A stretch of 64,000 bases of DNA. Source: Segetibacter koreensis DSM 18137 (GTDB lineage: Bacteria > Bacteroidota > Bacteroidia > Chitinophagales > Chitinophagaceae). Location: contig NZ_KB893323.1 in assembly GCF_000374045.1 (NCBI RefSeq), positions 1-64,000 on the forward strand, read 5' to 3'. The translations under genes were made by a program, and so were the position numbers. Shown here piece after piece: positions 1 to 8,581 of the stretch (positions are counted from its first letter, which is position 1; each line of letters starts with the position of its first letter). Below the pieces are notes generated by a model. That model was not told where the DNA came from, searched no databases, and saw nothing but the letters and a program-made list of their open reading frames with translations.

Positions 1-390
1 GAAACACATTTTGATGAAAGTATAGGAAAGATAGAGGTTGTTCCACAGGATGTTGGAAGAATTTTATTAAACCTATTCAACAATGCTTTTTATGCGGTAA
101 ATGAAAAAAAGAAACAGCTAAATGGAACGTTTGAACCGTTAGTTTTAGTTACCACAAAAAGATCAGGTGAAGAAGTACAAATTCGGGTAAGAGACAACGG
201 AACAGGCATTCCGCAAAAAGTAGTTGATAAAATTTTTCAACCCTTTTTTACGACTAAACCAACAGGACAGGGAACAGGATTGGGACTATCATTGAGTTAT
301 GATATTATTAAAGCGCTCGGAGGGGAATTGTCAGTTCAAACACAGGAACATGACTTCTCCGCATTTACCGTTTCACTACCCATTAGATAG
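1..390 (+). CDS. Sensor histidine kinase, C-terminal part (5' end outside window)
   Basis: The window opens inside this frame, which runs to a TAG at 388-390 and gives 129 residues. They match the catalytic ATP-binding (HATPase_c) domain of sensor histidine kinases. In order there is an N box (LLNLFNNAFYAV, about residues 22-33), a G1 box (DNGTGIP), an F-box-like stretch (FQPFFTTKP) and a G2 box (GTGLGLSLSYDI). The protein ends just after the last strand of the domain, so nothing follows the kinase core. It would transfer phosphate from ATP to a histidine upstream of the visible part. Sensor domain and partner regulator are outside the window, so the signal cannot be named. The wording LSYDIIKAHGG-like near the end is typical of Bacteroidota hybrid or two-component-propeller kinases, but that is only an impression. 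Confidence 0.9.
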   Translation, partial: ETHFDESIGKIEVVPQDVGRILLNLFNNAFYAVNEKKKQLNGTFEPLVLVTTKRSGEEVQIRVRDNGTGIPQKVVDKIFQPFFTTKPTGQGTGLGLSLSYDIIKALGGELSVQTQEHDFSAFTVSLPIR

Positions 391-868
391 AATAGGGAAA
401 AATATCGAAAAAGATACAATAAACAAAGCGCTTCTTTTATAAACTAGATCTTCATGACACTTGCATTGAAAACGTTCTTTCATGATTATGAAAAGGCCGA
501 ATAAGAATGTCTAATAATAAGTTGAATCATCAGTTGAATTTATGTTCATCTCACACACCCTCACCACTACAAATATTTGAAGAAGCTTGATATAAATTGG
601 TAGGCTAAAAACGAAAAAAGGCAGTAAACACTGAGTTTTACTAGACTTCTACCACAAAATCCTCATCTATGTCGTCGTGATGCCTATAGAGTAAGTCGAG
701 CTTTACAGTTCTTCAACTTAATACTTTGTCCGCTACTTATTTTAGTACAAACATACACGTCTTAGCCAATCTAACCTCTTCTAAATCAATCCTAAAAAAT
801 CCCCTACCAATCCATCATTGATTTCTTAAGTTTTCTTAATCAGATTTACGTCCATAAAACAAAAACAT
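391..868. other. Gene-poor stretch between the kinase and the mobile-element remnant
   Basis: No full-length gene is visible. On the minus strand a 23-codon frame ending at 641 (reads ...DLLYRHHDDIDEDFVVEV) looks protein-like but has no start codon and may be a gene scrap. No tRNA or clear attachment repeat was recognised. Confidence 0.4.
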
Positions 869-1153
869 ATGGACACTTTATTTATCCCAACTGAAAACGA
901 CATTAAGAGCTGGATCCGGGAAGCGGTGAACGAAAGTCTCAGCGTATCTGTTGCACAAAATGATAAGTCTGCTAATCTGGCGCAGTAACCACTTATAAGC
1001 AGGAAAGATGTAGGCCGGTTCTTAGGCATCTCCATGGTTACTCTTAACGACTGGATGAAGAAAGGTTTGCCTAACCATAAGGTAAACGGTAGAGTTTACT
1101 TCCAAAGGTCAGAAGTGCTGGAGTATGTAAAAACAAGCCGACGGAAGTTGTAA
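869..1153 (+). pseudogene. Excisionase-like helix-turn-helix protein, interrupted by a stop codon
   Basis: An ATG at 869 opens a frame that starts MDTLFIPTENDIKSWIREAV, is broken by a TAA at 986-988, and continues in the same frame to a TAA at 1151-1153. The two halves together give 94 codons, the usual size of the small MerR/excisionase-type HTH proteins (HTH_17) found beside primase genes in Bacteroidota mobilizable elements. The second half carries the HTH itself: SRKDVGRFLGISMVTLNDWMK, then the wing GRVYFQRSEVLEYVK. Because the frame is unbroken apart from one codon, a single base change (for example GAA to TAA, Glu to stop) is the simplest cause. The HTH half could still be made from an internal start, but no good ATG is near its beginning. 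The family is recognised from memory; the stop is seen directly. Confidence 0.75.
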
Positions 1154-1194
1154 TACCTACAGAAGACTTTTTTAATTGTAATAAATCAGCAAGT

Positions 1195-2442
1195 ATGAAC
1201 GGCATTGTAGAGAATGAACAGGAGCAGGAATACTTACGTATAGGTACAACCTATTATAGAAAAATAAGAAAACCACTAGCTTCAGGTGATGTTACAGAGT
1301 TGTTGTTGCCATGGTCAGTAGAATGTATTAAGCAGGACTATGGAAAAGCTTTTTTATCTGCTATTCCGCGTTATAAGGGTTTTTGCCTTGTTCCCAATCA
1401 CTTGGAATACAAAAGGGAAATTGATAACTTTTATAACCAGTACTACCCTTTTCCTCATGAGCCTCGTCCGGGTTACCCCAAACATACCCTTGTTTTTTTA
1501 AATCACATCTTTGGCGAACAGCTGGATCTGGGTTTGGATTACTTGAAAGTTTTACTGCTGCATCCTGTACAGATACTTCCTATCCTATGCCTGGTAAGTA
1601 CAGAGCGAAATACAGGCAAGACAACTTTTTTAAATTTTCTAAAAGCTATCTACGGTTCCAACATGACCATCAATAGCAATGAGGATTTCAGAAGCAACTT
1701 CAATGCAGAATGGGCACATAAACTAATAATTGGTGTTGATGAAACTTTCCTTGACCGTAAAGAAGACTCCGAACGTATCAAAAATCTAAGTACTTCCCGT
1801 TATTATAAGATAGAAGCCAAGGGCCAGGACAGGCAGGAAATTGAATTTTTCGGCAAGTTCATCCTATGCTCCAACAATGAAGACAACTTTATCATGATTG
1901 ATGCAAAGGAAATCAGGTATTGGATAAGAAGGCTGTCTACATTGCAAGCACCTAACAATAAACTGTTGGCTGAGCTGGAAGCTGAAATTCCTGTTTTTAT
2001 TCATTATTTACTTAACCGCCCGTTTACTACAAAATGCGCTACCCGGATGTGGTTCACACCTGAGCAAATCGCTACAAGCGCCTTAAAACGACTAAAGAAG
2101 TACAACCGAAACAAACTCGAAGTAGAGATGGCTCAAATCCTGCTAACCATTGTTGACCAGAAGGAATTATGTGAACTATGCTTCTGTTTATCCGATATGC
2201 AGGAGTGGTTGCAGAAAAAGGGTTTTAGATGCTATGACAGCAACAGCATCAAAAAAGTACTTCAAGACACCTGGAAACTTGTTCCTTCTGAAAACTCAAA
2301 TTCCTATACACAATACCGCTTCGGTAGTGACGGAAGTATATACGAATACAACTACAAGGGAAGGTATTATAAGCTGTCACAAAAAGAGGTTATAAACCTT
2401 CATTTTTCTGATGATTTTGATGACAGGAGTATAAGTATTTGA
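1195..2442 (+). CDS. Primase-helicase family protein (DUF5906-like) of a mobile element
   Basis: This 415-residue protein has the features of the SF3-type helicase proteins carried by Bacteroidota mobilizable elements and phage-like plasmids. A Walker A motif (ERNTGKTTFLNFL, about residues 137-149) is followed by a Walker B-like strand (LIIGVDET, about residues 177-184) and a downstream sensor-like segment (KFILCSNNED, about 222-231). The C-terminal 120 residues look like a winged-helix DNA-binding tail. It follows the broken HTH gene by about 40 bp and precedes the primase-like gene, the usual HTH - helicase - primase order of these elements. It would unwind DNA during replication of the element. 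The frame is intact, yet both neighbours are damaged and no integrase, relaxase or mobC gene is visible, so it is probably a leftover without a functioning element. Confidence 0.8.
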   Translation: MNGIVENEQEQEYLRIGTTYYRKIRKPLASGDVTELLLPWSVECIKQDYGKAFLSAIPRYKGFCLVPNHLEYKREIDNFYNQYYPFPHEPRPGYPKHTLVFLNHIFGEQLDLGLDYLKVLLLHPVQILPILCLVSTERNTGKTTFLNFLKAIYGSNMTINSNEDFRSNFNAEWAHKLIIGVDETFLDRKEDSERIKNLSTSRYYKIEAKGQDRQEIEFFGKFILCSNNEDNFIMIDAKEIRYWIRRLSTLQAPNNKLLAELEAEIPVFIHYLLNRPFTTKCATRMWFTPEQIATSALKRLKKYNRNKLEVEMAQILLTIVDQKELCELCFCLSDMQEWLQKKGFRCYDSNSIKKVLQDTWKLVPSENSNSYTQYRFGSDGSIYEYNYKGRYYKLSQKEVINLHFSDDFDDRSISI

Positions 2443-2605
2443 AGCTAAATAAGTTATGATCATCAGAAACGTCATCAACATTTCATCAGAAAAAACACTT
2501 TGATGAAAGCTCTTATCCTCCTGATGAAAAAAAGATGAAGTGATAAGTAATTAAAAATCAAATAGTAAGAGTGCGTTTCATCAAAATCATCAAAAAATCA
2601 AGCAT

Positions 2606-3307
2606 ATGGCCACCCATTTTTTTTCCTACGAGGAATTGAGGCAAACAGATATTGTAGAGTACCTGGAGAAATTAGGTTACCAGCCACAAAAAATCACCAA
2701 CAATGACTACTGGTACTTGTCACCATTAAGAGATGAAAAAGAAGCCTCTTTTAAGGTGAACCGAAAATTAAATGCATGGTTTGATCATGGTTCAGGGAAA
2801 GGTGGAAACTTTATAGATTTTGGAGTTCTATACTATAAATGCAGTTTTGAACAACTTATTGAAAAGATAGAAAACTTTTTTTCTTTTCATCCGGGAAACG
2901 TACCGGTTCAACCGCCTCTTATCAACACTCAAGAAGCCAAGGAGGCACTTGAACCTAAAATAAAAGTGATAGCCGCAAAACCACTCACAAATCCTATCCT
3001 TTATCCTCGAATCCGACTAATTTCTTTAATAACGTTATCTTCTGCAATGCTCAAAAGAACAGCAATTTCATTACTGGTTATATACTTATCGCTAGCCAAT
3101 ATCACTTCAAGTACTGAATTAGTTATCTCTTCCATTCTATTTTCCATATTATTATCTACCAGTGGTAGTAATTTAAAATTTACAACTCATTTTTTTGTTT
3201 CTGCCTATACTCTACTTCAACTTTATTTTTTAAAACCTATTTTAAATATTAGAGGTCTATTTACCAATTTTGGTTCGATCAACTGTCAACTACTAATTCC
3301 GGGATAG
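2606..3307 (+). CDS. CHC2/toprim-type primase, truncated and fused to unrelated sequence
   Basis: About the first 132 residues match the N-terminal zinc-ribbon-like domain of DnaG/toprim primases as found in Bacteroidota mobilizable elements (pattern: YWYLSPLRDEKEASFKVN, then WFDHGSGKGGNFIDF). The cysteines of the classic CHC2 zinc site are absent, as in many of these element-borne relatives. From about base 3000 the frame no longer reads like the family. The remaining 100 residues are hydrophobic and Leu/Ile/Ser-rich and overlap a short opposite-strand HTH-like frame (3001-3147). The toprim catalytic part, normally another 150 or more residues, is missing. I read this as a gene cut by deletion or rearrangement near base 3000, with an accidental open tail up to 3307. 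It is unlikely to be an active primase. Confidence 0.6.
   Translation: MATHFFSYEELRQTDIVEYLEKLGYQPQKITNNDYWYLSPLRDEKEASFKVNRKLNAWFDHGSGKGGNFIDFGVLYYKCSFEQLIEKIENFFSFHPGNVPVQPPLINTQEAKEALEPKIKVIAAKPLTNPILYPRIRLISLITLSSAMLKRTAISLLVIYLSLANITSSTELVISSILFSILLSTSGSNLKFTTHFFVSAYTLLQLYFLKPILNIRGLFTNFGSINCQLLIPG
3001..3147 (-). CDS. Short HTH-like open frame at the element junction
   Basis: On the minus strand an ATG at 3147 opens a 48-codon frame. It begins MENRMEEITNSVLEVI and contains ITSNEIAVLLSIAEDNVIKEI, which has the look of a small winged or simple helix-turn-helix. It begins exactly where the primase-like gene stops resembling its family, so it is probably either a gene fragment brought in by the rearrangement or a very small regulator. 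No promoter was recognised. The alternative is a chance frame. Confidence 0.3.
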   Translation of the reverse strand: MENRMEEITNSVLEVILASDKYITSNEIAVLLSIAEDNVIKEISRIRG

Positions 3308-3496
3308 GACTTAACCATCGAAAATGGTAACTTAAACGTAACTTTAATTTAAAAGAATTTCCTCAGGTAAACATTAACGTTGCTCATAACTTTTTACACG
3401 GCGCATTTAAGGTCCCTAATATTTCTTCCAATAAAAGTAGAGTTTAAATAAAATACCCTAGCCCTTTTTTAATCAACTAGTGTGGACCAATAATAA

Positions 3497-5998
3497 CTAC
3501 TCTAAAGCCGGGTTCGAATTCTCGTTGGGCTCCTTTTCTTTCTTGAACTCCAACCTGCCAAACTTCCACGTGAAGTTTAATCCAAAAGATCTGAAAGGTA
3601 TACTACGCTGGCTAGTAACAATAAAATTTGGACCATAAAGAGAAGTACGCATGTTTACCACATCTTTAAATGGATTGGTAGCGGTGAGGGCCAAGCTTCC
3701 GTTCTTGTTCCAGAATTGCTTCCGTACTGCAAAACTGTAGTTAGTAAAAGAAGGGTACTTCCCCTGGGCCTCATTGCGGGCAGAATTGAAGTTGCCAAAA
3801 AACTCTCCAAAAAGAGTGTTAGTAAACTGATAGCTGCTGTTGAGGTTAAACCTGTAATTAAAACTAGAGGAATTGTATCCTTTATCAATTGCATTTATAA
3901 TATCACGGTGAAAAAAGAACATGTTGGTTCGTATGCTCATCTTCTTTACCAACCGCAGATCTGTAAAGAGGTTAAAACCTATATTTTTTTCCGTTCCTAT
4001 ATTTTGACGGGTAGAAACGGCCACGTGGGTATAGGTTGTATCGCCAACAGTATATTCAGGATAGTAAGTAACAAACGGCTGAATATCGTTCATATTGAGG
4101 CGGTAAAACAGGTTCACCATGAAAGAGCCGGCCTTGCCAAGGTCTTTGTTATAGGCAAACTCATACCTTTTGCTGCTTTCAGGTACCAGGTTAGGGTTAC
4201 CAGTAGAGATGTTTTTTGGATCGCTGGTATTTACAAATGGATTAAGATCTCCATAGTCGGGGCGTCCAATTCTCTTTGAGTAACTTAACCTTAAAGCTCC
4301 GCCGTTTTCACCCAATTTCTTCGACAGGTATATTGATGGAACGAAGCTATTGTACCCGGGCACTTTTCGTTGCTGTTGTGCATTGGAGTAAAACGCCTCT
4401 ATTTCAGTTCGTTCGTATCGCCCCCCTACTTTGGCATCAAACAATTTCGCTACAAGAAAGGTTAGCTCAGAATAAAGTGCATAGACTTTTTGATGATAGT
4501 TAAGGTTATTGGTCAAAAAAGGATTAGGCTGGTACTGGCCGGTTGGGTTGTTATACGTAAGGACATCAGAGCTGCTGGCAATATCAATAAAATTTGCTTT
4601 GCTTCCTACTCCAAGTATTACATTTTTCTTCAAAGGCTGGGTATAGTCTATCAGTAATTCGTTGTCGTTCTGATTGCCGGGGTTTGTACTGTTATTACCA
4701 TAGTAAAGCTGGTGAGCTGGCTGCAAAAACTGCATGCTCGAGGTTCTGTTGTAGCTGTTGCCTAGTGATGAATTGAGTGCGATGTCGAGCTCCTTGTCTT
4801 CTTTATTAAAAGTTCGTTTATAATTGAGGTTAGCATCTATATTATGAAAACGAAAAGCGTTGTCTGTATTATTTATAGAAGAAATTTTTGAAATATTACT
4901 GCTATTACCACCATCATCTTTACTATCCTGCAACTGATTGGTATAGCCGCTCCCATCGGTTCCAAAACTGTTAAAGGAAATTGCACCCGTTAGGCTGTTC
5001 TTATCATTATAACTCCAATCAAATCCTGCTCCTGCCTGTAAGCCATGCCGATGAATGCGCGAAAGGCCATCCTGGTGTAAGTAAATGTTAGTACTGGCTG
5101 CGGTATCGTTAGTTACCCGGTCAGAATAAGAAGGAGTATTTGCACGTAAACGGGTATTGCCACTTACAAAGGCGTTTACTGCAAATTTACCCTTCCGGGC
5201 ATTGAAATTAAAAGAACCGTTTTCGGTACGGGTACCACCTGTAAGTGAAAGATTTCCGTTAATACCCTGTGCATTGCTCTTTTTAAGGATAATGTTGATA
5301 ATACCACCTAACCCCTGCGCATCGTATTTTGCCCCCGGGTTAGTAATTACTTCTATGCTTTTAATCTGGTTGGCGGGTATCGCCTGCAATACGTCTGCAA
5401 TGTTGCTTCCAAAAGCCGATGATGGTTTGCCATTTATCAAAAACCTGATACTGGCATTGCCCGCAAGTTCTACATTTCCATCTACACCTACTGTTACCTG
5501 CGGCACTTTTCTAAGTATGTCTGTAGCCACCCCGGTTTGTGAGGTGATGTCTTTCTCTGCATTAAACACCATCTTATCTATCTTATTTTCTATTACTCGT
5601 GCCTGTGCAGTTACCGTTACCCCCTGCAGTGTTGTTGCAATTGCAACCAGTGCAATGCTACCAATGTCGACGACATCATTTTTTTTAATTACTGCCAACT
5701 TGCGGAGGGTATGCGCCTTGTAACCCATAAATTCTGCTACAACATTATAAGTACCGACAGTGGATATATTGGCAATTGCAAACATGCCGGTGCTGTCTGT
5801 AGTCGCACCGTTAAAAGCTTTCTTACTACCCTCTTCGTAAAGAGTAACGGTAGCATATTCTATAGGCTTACGCGACACAGAGTCTATGACTTTACCAGTA
5901 ATCTTTGCATTACCACCGGCAGATGGTTGTTGTGCCTGAACTAAAAAACCTAAAAACAATAAAAAGAGAGAGAGTGTAAATTTTCTATGCATATTCAA
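3497..5998 (-). CDS. TonB-dependent-type outer-membrane beta-barrel receptor
   Basis: The 833-residue protein starts with a signal peptide (MNMHRKFTLSLFLLFLGFLVQA, cut before QQ). A carboxypeptidase-regulatory-like beta-sandwich (about residues 32-118; ITGKVIDSVSRKPIEYATV) comes next, then a plug domain (about 125-235; IEVITNPGAKYDAQGLGGIINI) and a long barrel of the outer-membrane beta-barrel family (OMP_b-brl_3) to the C terminus. Members sit in the outer membrane and take up substrates with TonB energy, or act as surface receptors. There is no SusD partner and no regulator beside it, so the substrate cannot be inferred. An ATG two codons downstream (M3) could also be the start. The last residues (NPNENSNPALE-like) extend a little beyond the final barrel strand. 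No hairpin terminator was found downstream. Confidence 0.9.
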   Translation of the reverse strand: MNMHRKFTLSLFLLFLGFLVQAQQPSAGGNAKITGKVIDSVSRKPIEYATVTLYEEGSKKAFNGATTDSTGMFAIANISTVGTYNVVAEFMGYKAHTLRKLAVIKKNDVVDIGSIALVAIATTLQGVTVTAQARVIENKIDKMVFNAEKDITSQTGVATDILRKVPQVTVGVDGNVELAGNASIRFLINGKPSSAFGSNIADVLQAIPANQIKSIEVITNPGAKYDAQGLGGIINIILKKSNAQGINGNLSLTGGTRTENGSFNFNARKGKFAVNAFVSGNTRLRANTPSYSDRVTNDTAASTNIYLHQDGLSRIHRHGLQAGAGFDWSYNDKNSLTGAISFNSFGTDGSGYTNQLQDSKDDGGNSSNISKISSINNTDNAFRFHNIDANLNYKRTFNKEDKELDIALNSSLGNSYNRTSSMQFLQPAHQLYYGNNSTNPGNQNDNELLIDYTQPLKKNVILGVGSKANFIDIASSSDVLTYNNPTGQYQPNPFLTNNLNYHQKVYALYSELTFLVAKLFDAKVGGRYERTEIEAFYSNAQQQRKVPGYNSFVPSIYLSKKLGENGGALRLSYSKRIGRPDYGDLNPFVNTSDPKNISTGNPNLVPESSKRYEFAYNKDLGKAGSFMVNLFYRLNMNDIQPFVTYYPEYTVGDTTYTHVAVSTRQNIGTEKNIGFNLFTDLRLVKKMSIRTNMFFFHRDIINAIDKGYNSSSFNYRFNLNSSYQFTNTLFGEFFGNFNSARNEAQGKYPSFTNYSFAVRKQFWNKNGSLALTATNPFKDVVNMRTSLYGPNFIVTSQRSIPFRSFGLNFTWKFGRLEFKKEKEPNENSNPALE

Positions 5999-6175
5999 TA
6001 AGACCTTTTAGAGTGGTAAAAATATTCAGGAAATCTGAAGCAAAGTTGATTTTATGAGTCTCACAACAACATCTTTTCGGGAACAATGCCTCCTTAAAAA
6101 TCAAGTAAATTTAACTTCAAGCCATTTATTCAATTGTAGAAGCGATATCAGACTCAGTTGAAAGTATGAAAAGTT

Positions 6176-6424
6176 TTACATCATAAACTCTGAAAGTTCT
6201 ATCTGGTTTAAATAAGGTTTCAACTCGTTTATGTTACTAAAAGACCGAACTATAAAATATTTATTGTTAGGTTTAAAACATGCTATTTCTATAAAAAAAG
6301 AATTTAGTTGATAAAGTAAAATGCTGGTGAAAGTCAATTGTATATCTCCAACATATACTGCTTCATTCCATACAAGGTCCATCTGTTGGTCTTCAGCCAA
6401 TAACTTAAATTGATAAAGTGTCAA
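6176..6424 (-). CDS. Small conserved hypothetical protein
   Basis: An 82-residue protein beginning TLYQFKLLAEDQQMDLVWNE and ending with LKPYLNQI. I recognise this pattern (a short protein with a central LLYQLNSFFIEIACF strand pair and a C-terminal LEPYL-like motif) as a common Bacteroidota small hypothetical; its function is unknown. There is no ATG. TTG codons at 6424 and 6445 are possible starts. I chose 6424 because a TATATTTG promoter-like -7 box at 6443-6450 overlaps the upstream TTG, and because relatives tend to begin at the TLYQF position. It stands alone between the beta-barrel receptor and the next unknown. Confidence 0.6.
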   Translation of the reverse strand: MTLYQFKLLAEDQQMDLVWNEAVYVGDIQLTFTSILLYQLNSFFIEIACFKPNNKYFIVRSFSNINELKPYLNQIELSEFMM

Positions 6425-6442
6425 AGGAAAACTTTTGTTGCG

Positions 6443-6478
6443 CAAATATAAAAGAAGTAATCGTTGCCTTTAGACAAA
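6443..6478 (-). promoter_or_regulatory. Candidate Bacteroidota-type promoter
   Basis: Read on the minus strand, TATATTTG (6443-6450) matches the -7 consensus TAnnTTTG. A TTTG at 6475-6478 could be the -33 element, with a 24-base spacer that is slightly long. It would drive the small gene that starts at 6424. Confidence 0.35.
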
Positions 6479-6747
6479 AGAAACCTATGTGTTGTATGCC
6501 ACTCGCGTTATCTTCAGCGACAGGCTTAAATATCTTTTTCTTATCATACTCGCATCATGGTGATATTTGATTTTCCGGTAGTTCCTCTTTGTTATGATGA
6601 GATGATTACTCATAACAGAAAAAAATAAAATTGAAAAAGATGCTTCTTTTTTTTAAAATAGCAGGCATAGAAAATTAATAAATATTAAACAAAAAAGAAC
6701 AAATAGAATAACTTTATTACATCCTCAATAATCAAAATATTCACCTT
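6446..6747. other. Divergent intergenic region
   Basis: About 300 bases between two divergently read small genes. Apart from the minus-strand promoter candidate at its left edge, nothing distinctive was seen. Confidence 0.4.
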
Positions 6748-7059
6748 ATGACGATAGACATTTTTGGCAGACTTCAATATGTACATGAGCTAAAACCAGA
6801 TATCGATATAGCCGGAGACAGGCTTTATGTTTTTTTAAAAGAAAACCGAAAAGAAGGAAAAGTGTATTATGAATACCAGGGGTCAATGCGTTCTACTCTT
6901 GAAGATACGTCTGCAGATTTTTTAAAAACTTTTCTTCCCGTGGCAACGCATTTTACAGTACCCCCAGACGAAGCTTTACCTTCTGATACAATGCAATTAA
7001 AAGAAGAACTAGATAGAAATGACAGGTCACTTGTGTTTGAAGGAATAGAAGAAGAATAA
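6748..7059 (+). CDS. Hypothetical protein, 103 residues
   Basis: The protein starts MTIDIFGRLQYVHELKPDID and is soluble and acidic at the C terminus (FEGIEEE). No signal peptide, membrane segment or known motif is visible. Codon use and amino-acid balance look like a real gene. An open AT-rich leader precedes it, and another unknown (7229) lies 170 bases downstream. Not recognised. Confidence 0.6.
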   Translation: MTIDIFGRLQYVHELKPDIDIAGDRLYVFLKENRKEGKVYYEYQGSMRSTLEDTSADFLKTFLPVATHFTVPPDEALPSDTMQLKEELDRNDRSLVFEGIEEE

Positions 7060-7228
7060 TTTTATGCTGTAGCAAATTCCATCTTTCACAGCGTATCCTG
7101 CATCAGAAATTGTAGTTATGAAAATTTAAAAAGTTGTAGGAACAAAAGAAAATTTAGTAAAAATGTAACCAAAAAAGGCATTTGTTGGTATAATTTTAAA
7201 AAAGGTAATTTTATAAAAACAATATAAA

Positions 7229-7726
7229 ATGGCTAAACCAAGTATAGAACTGATAGATGCACTGCGTACAACAGCTAACAGGCTAAAAAATGGAGCATAT
7301 TATGCATGGGGCAATCATGGAGCTTGTAATTGTGGCAATTTGGTGCAATCAGTAACATTTTTAACTAAAGAAGAGATTTTAAAATATGCACAATCAGGCT
7401 TAGGGGAATGGACAGAGATTGCAGAAGAATATTGCGGAGATACCAATACACCCATAGATCTTGTGATACAAAAACTGGAAATGATCGGTCTAAACCCGGT
7501 TGATATTCACAATATAGAATACCTCAAAGATAAGGAAGTACTAAATGCATTACCAGGAGGGTTTCGGTGGTTAAAGCGAAATGTTCGTGAAGATGTGATT
7601 GTATATTTTGAAACTTTCGCTAATATTTTGGAAGAAAAGCTAATAAGTAAAATCGAGATATCGTACAAACATTTGCTGACAGAAAATGAGCAGGAAAAGA
7701 AAGCCTTGCAATTAGAAATGGCGTAG
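7229..7726 (+). CDS. Hypothetical protein with N-terminal Cys/His cluster
   Basis: A 165-residue soluble protein. Residues 24-37 (YAWGNHGACNCGNL) hold a His and two Cys close together, and a further Cys lies near residue 68 (EEYCGDT), so a metal site is possible but unproven. The middle (IDLVIQKLEMIGLNPVDIHNIEYL) is helical, and the tail is charged and helical. Similar proteins occur across Bacteroidota as conserved hypotheticals. It is convergent with the PepSY-like gene, with a terminator hairpin between them at 7774-7800. Confidence 0.7.
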   Translation: MAKPSIELIDALRTTANRLKNGAYYAWGNHGACNCGNLVQSVTFLTKEEILKYAQSGLGEWTEIAEEYCGDTNTPIDLVIQKLEMIGLNPVDIHNIEYLKDKEVLNALPGGFRWLKRNVREDVIVYFETFANILEEKLISKIEISYKHLLTENEQEKKALQLEMA

Positions 7727-7773
7727 TCTTCTTTCATCAGGAAACTTTATTTCATAGACGAAAATTTTTGCAG

Positions 7774-7800
7774 AAAAAAGCCTCCACAATTTGTGGAGGC
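7774..7800 (-). terminator. Rho-independent terminator of the PepSY-like gene
   Basis: A 10-bp perfect inverted repeat (GCCTCCACAA / TTGTGGAGGC, 7780-7800) is followed on the minus strand by six T. It lies 24 bases after the stop of the minus-strand gene at 7824. Confidence 0.85.
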
Positions 7801-7823
7801 TGAATCACTACTACTTGCTTTAT

Positions 7824-8255
7824 TTAATTTTTTACTGTTGATATAGAACCATTATCAGCCACTTTAAGGACAACAGAACCTTTTTCGTTTTCTGCAGAAA
7901 TGTAATAAGCACTTTCCTGCGCACCTTCAAATCGGATGGCTTCTTTTACTGTGTAACCGTTATATTTTTTTGCAAAAGTTCTTTTTGCATTCACTGGTAA
8001 TTCATCCAGCGTAATCGCCTGGTTGGTTCCAATTAAATCTCCGTTAGCACTGTATAATGCTTCGGTTCTTACATTGTTCAATACAAATGTTGCCTTTGTA
8101 TAGTTATCGCCGGCAGTCCACTGCACATCAGATACATGTTTGAACTCAGACTGAAAATTATTGAGTACGGTATAACTTACTTTGTTTCCTTCTGCTGCAA
8201 AACTGCTAAGTGCAACGGTAACTGCTAGTAAACCAGAGATGAATAACTTTTTCAT
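7824..8255 (-). CDS. Secreted PepSY-like (BLIP-fold-type) protein
   Basis: A 143-residue protein with a signal peptide (MKKLFISGLLAVTVALSSFA). The body has two repeated halves of the kind seen in the small periplasmic PepSY-like/DUF2874 proteins of Bacteroidota: FQSEFKHVSDVQWTAGDNY with TKATFVLNNVRTEALYSANG, then FAKKYNGYTVKEAIRF with SAYYISAENEKGSVVLKV. Such proteins are abundant periplasmic or surface proteins of unknown or inhibitor-like function. The gene is monocistronic, with a promoter match at 8312-8342, a palindrome in its leader and a strong terminator downstream. Confidence 0.85.
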   Translation of the reverse strand: MKKLFISGLLAVTVALSSFAAEGNKVSYTVLNNFQSEFKHVSDVQWTAGDNYTKATFVLNNVRTEALYSANGDLIGTNQAITLDELPVNAKRTFAKKYNGYTVKEAIRFEGAQESAYYISAENEKGSVVLKVADNGSISTVKN

Positions 8256-8283
8256 TTTTTATTTTTTTAATTGTTTTTTTAAA

Positions 8284-8311
8284 AATTGTCAGTTTTATTT
8301 GATTGACAATT
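8284..8311. repeat. Inverted repeat in the leader of the PepSY-like gene
   Basis: AATTGTCA (8284-8291) and TGACAATT (8304-8311) form a perfect 8-bp inverted repeat around a 12-base loop. It lies just after the expected transcription start of the minus-strand gene at 8255, so it could be an operator or a 5' UTR hairpin. Confidence 0.5.
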
Positions 8312-8342
8312 CAAAAGTAGAACCCCTAAAAGGCTTGTGCAA
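8312..8342 (-). promoter_or_regulatory. Bacteroidota-type promoter of the PepSY-like gene
   Basis: Read on the minus strand, TACTTTTG (8312-8319) matches the -7 consensus TAnnTTTG exactly. A TTG (8340-8342) sits 20 bases upstream as the -33 element. Spacing is in the normal range, and the start codon is about 57 bases away. Confidence 0.6.
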
Positions 8343-8554
8343 TTGAATTGGGACCAAAAGCATTTATTGACTTAGTTATTGTGACAAACGGCGGCATTTT
8401 TCTCATTGAAATCCCCTCAAACTTAACGCAGATAAAGGTTTTAACGCGTTATCTGAAATAGTAAAAAAGGCCTGAAATAGTGGATGATTTTACTAAATTA
8501 TATCTGTAAGTGGGATGAGTGGTAAAAGATGGAGTGATTTAAAGTTCTTAACTG

Positions 8555-8581
8555 TTGCCCAGGTTCTCTTGTTTATCTTTG
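8555..8581 (+). promoter_or_regulatory. Candidate promoter of the alpha/beta hydrolase gene
   Basis: TTG (8555-8557) and TATCTTTG (8574-8581) fit the Bacteroidota consensus, with a 16-base spacer that is slightly short. The start codon is 130 bases downstream. Confidence 0.35.

Noticed and set aside
826-1035. 69-codon minus-strand frame
   Set aside because: It overlaps the HTH pseudogene on the other strand, and its residues look random. The + strand frame has clear family features.
3504-3520. GGGTTCGAATTCTCG, like a tRNA T-loop
   Set aside because: It lies inside the C-terminal codons of the beta-barrel gene, and no cloverleaf can be drawn around it.
3716-4279. 187-codon + strand frame
   Set aside because: It is antisense to the barrel part of the receptor gene and has no family features.
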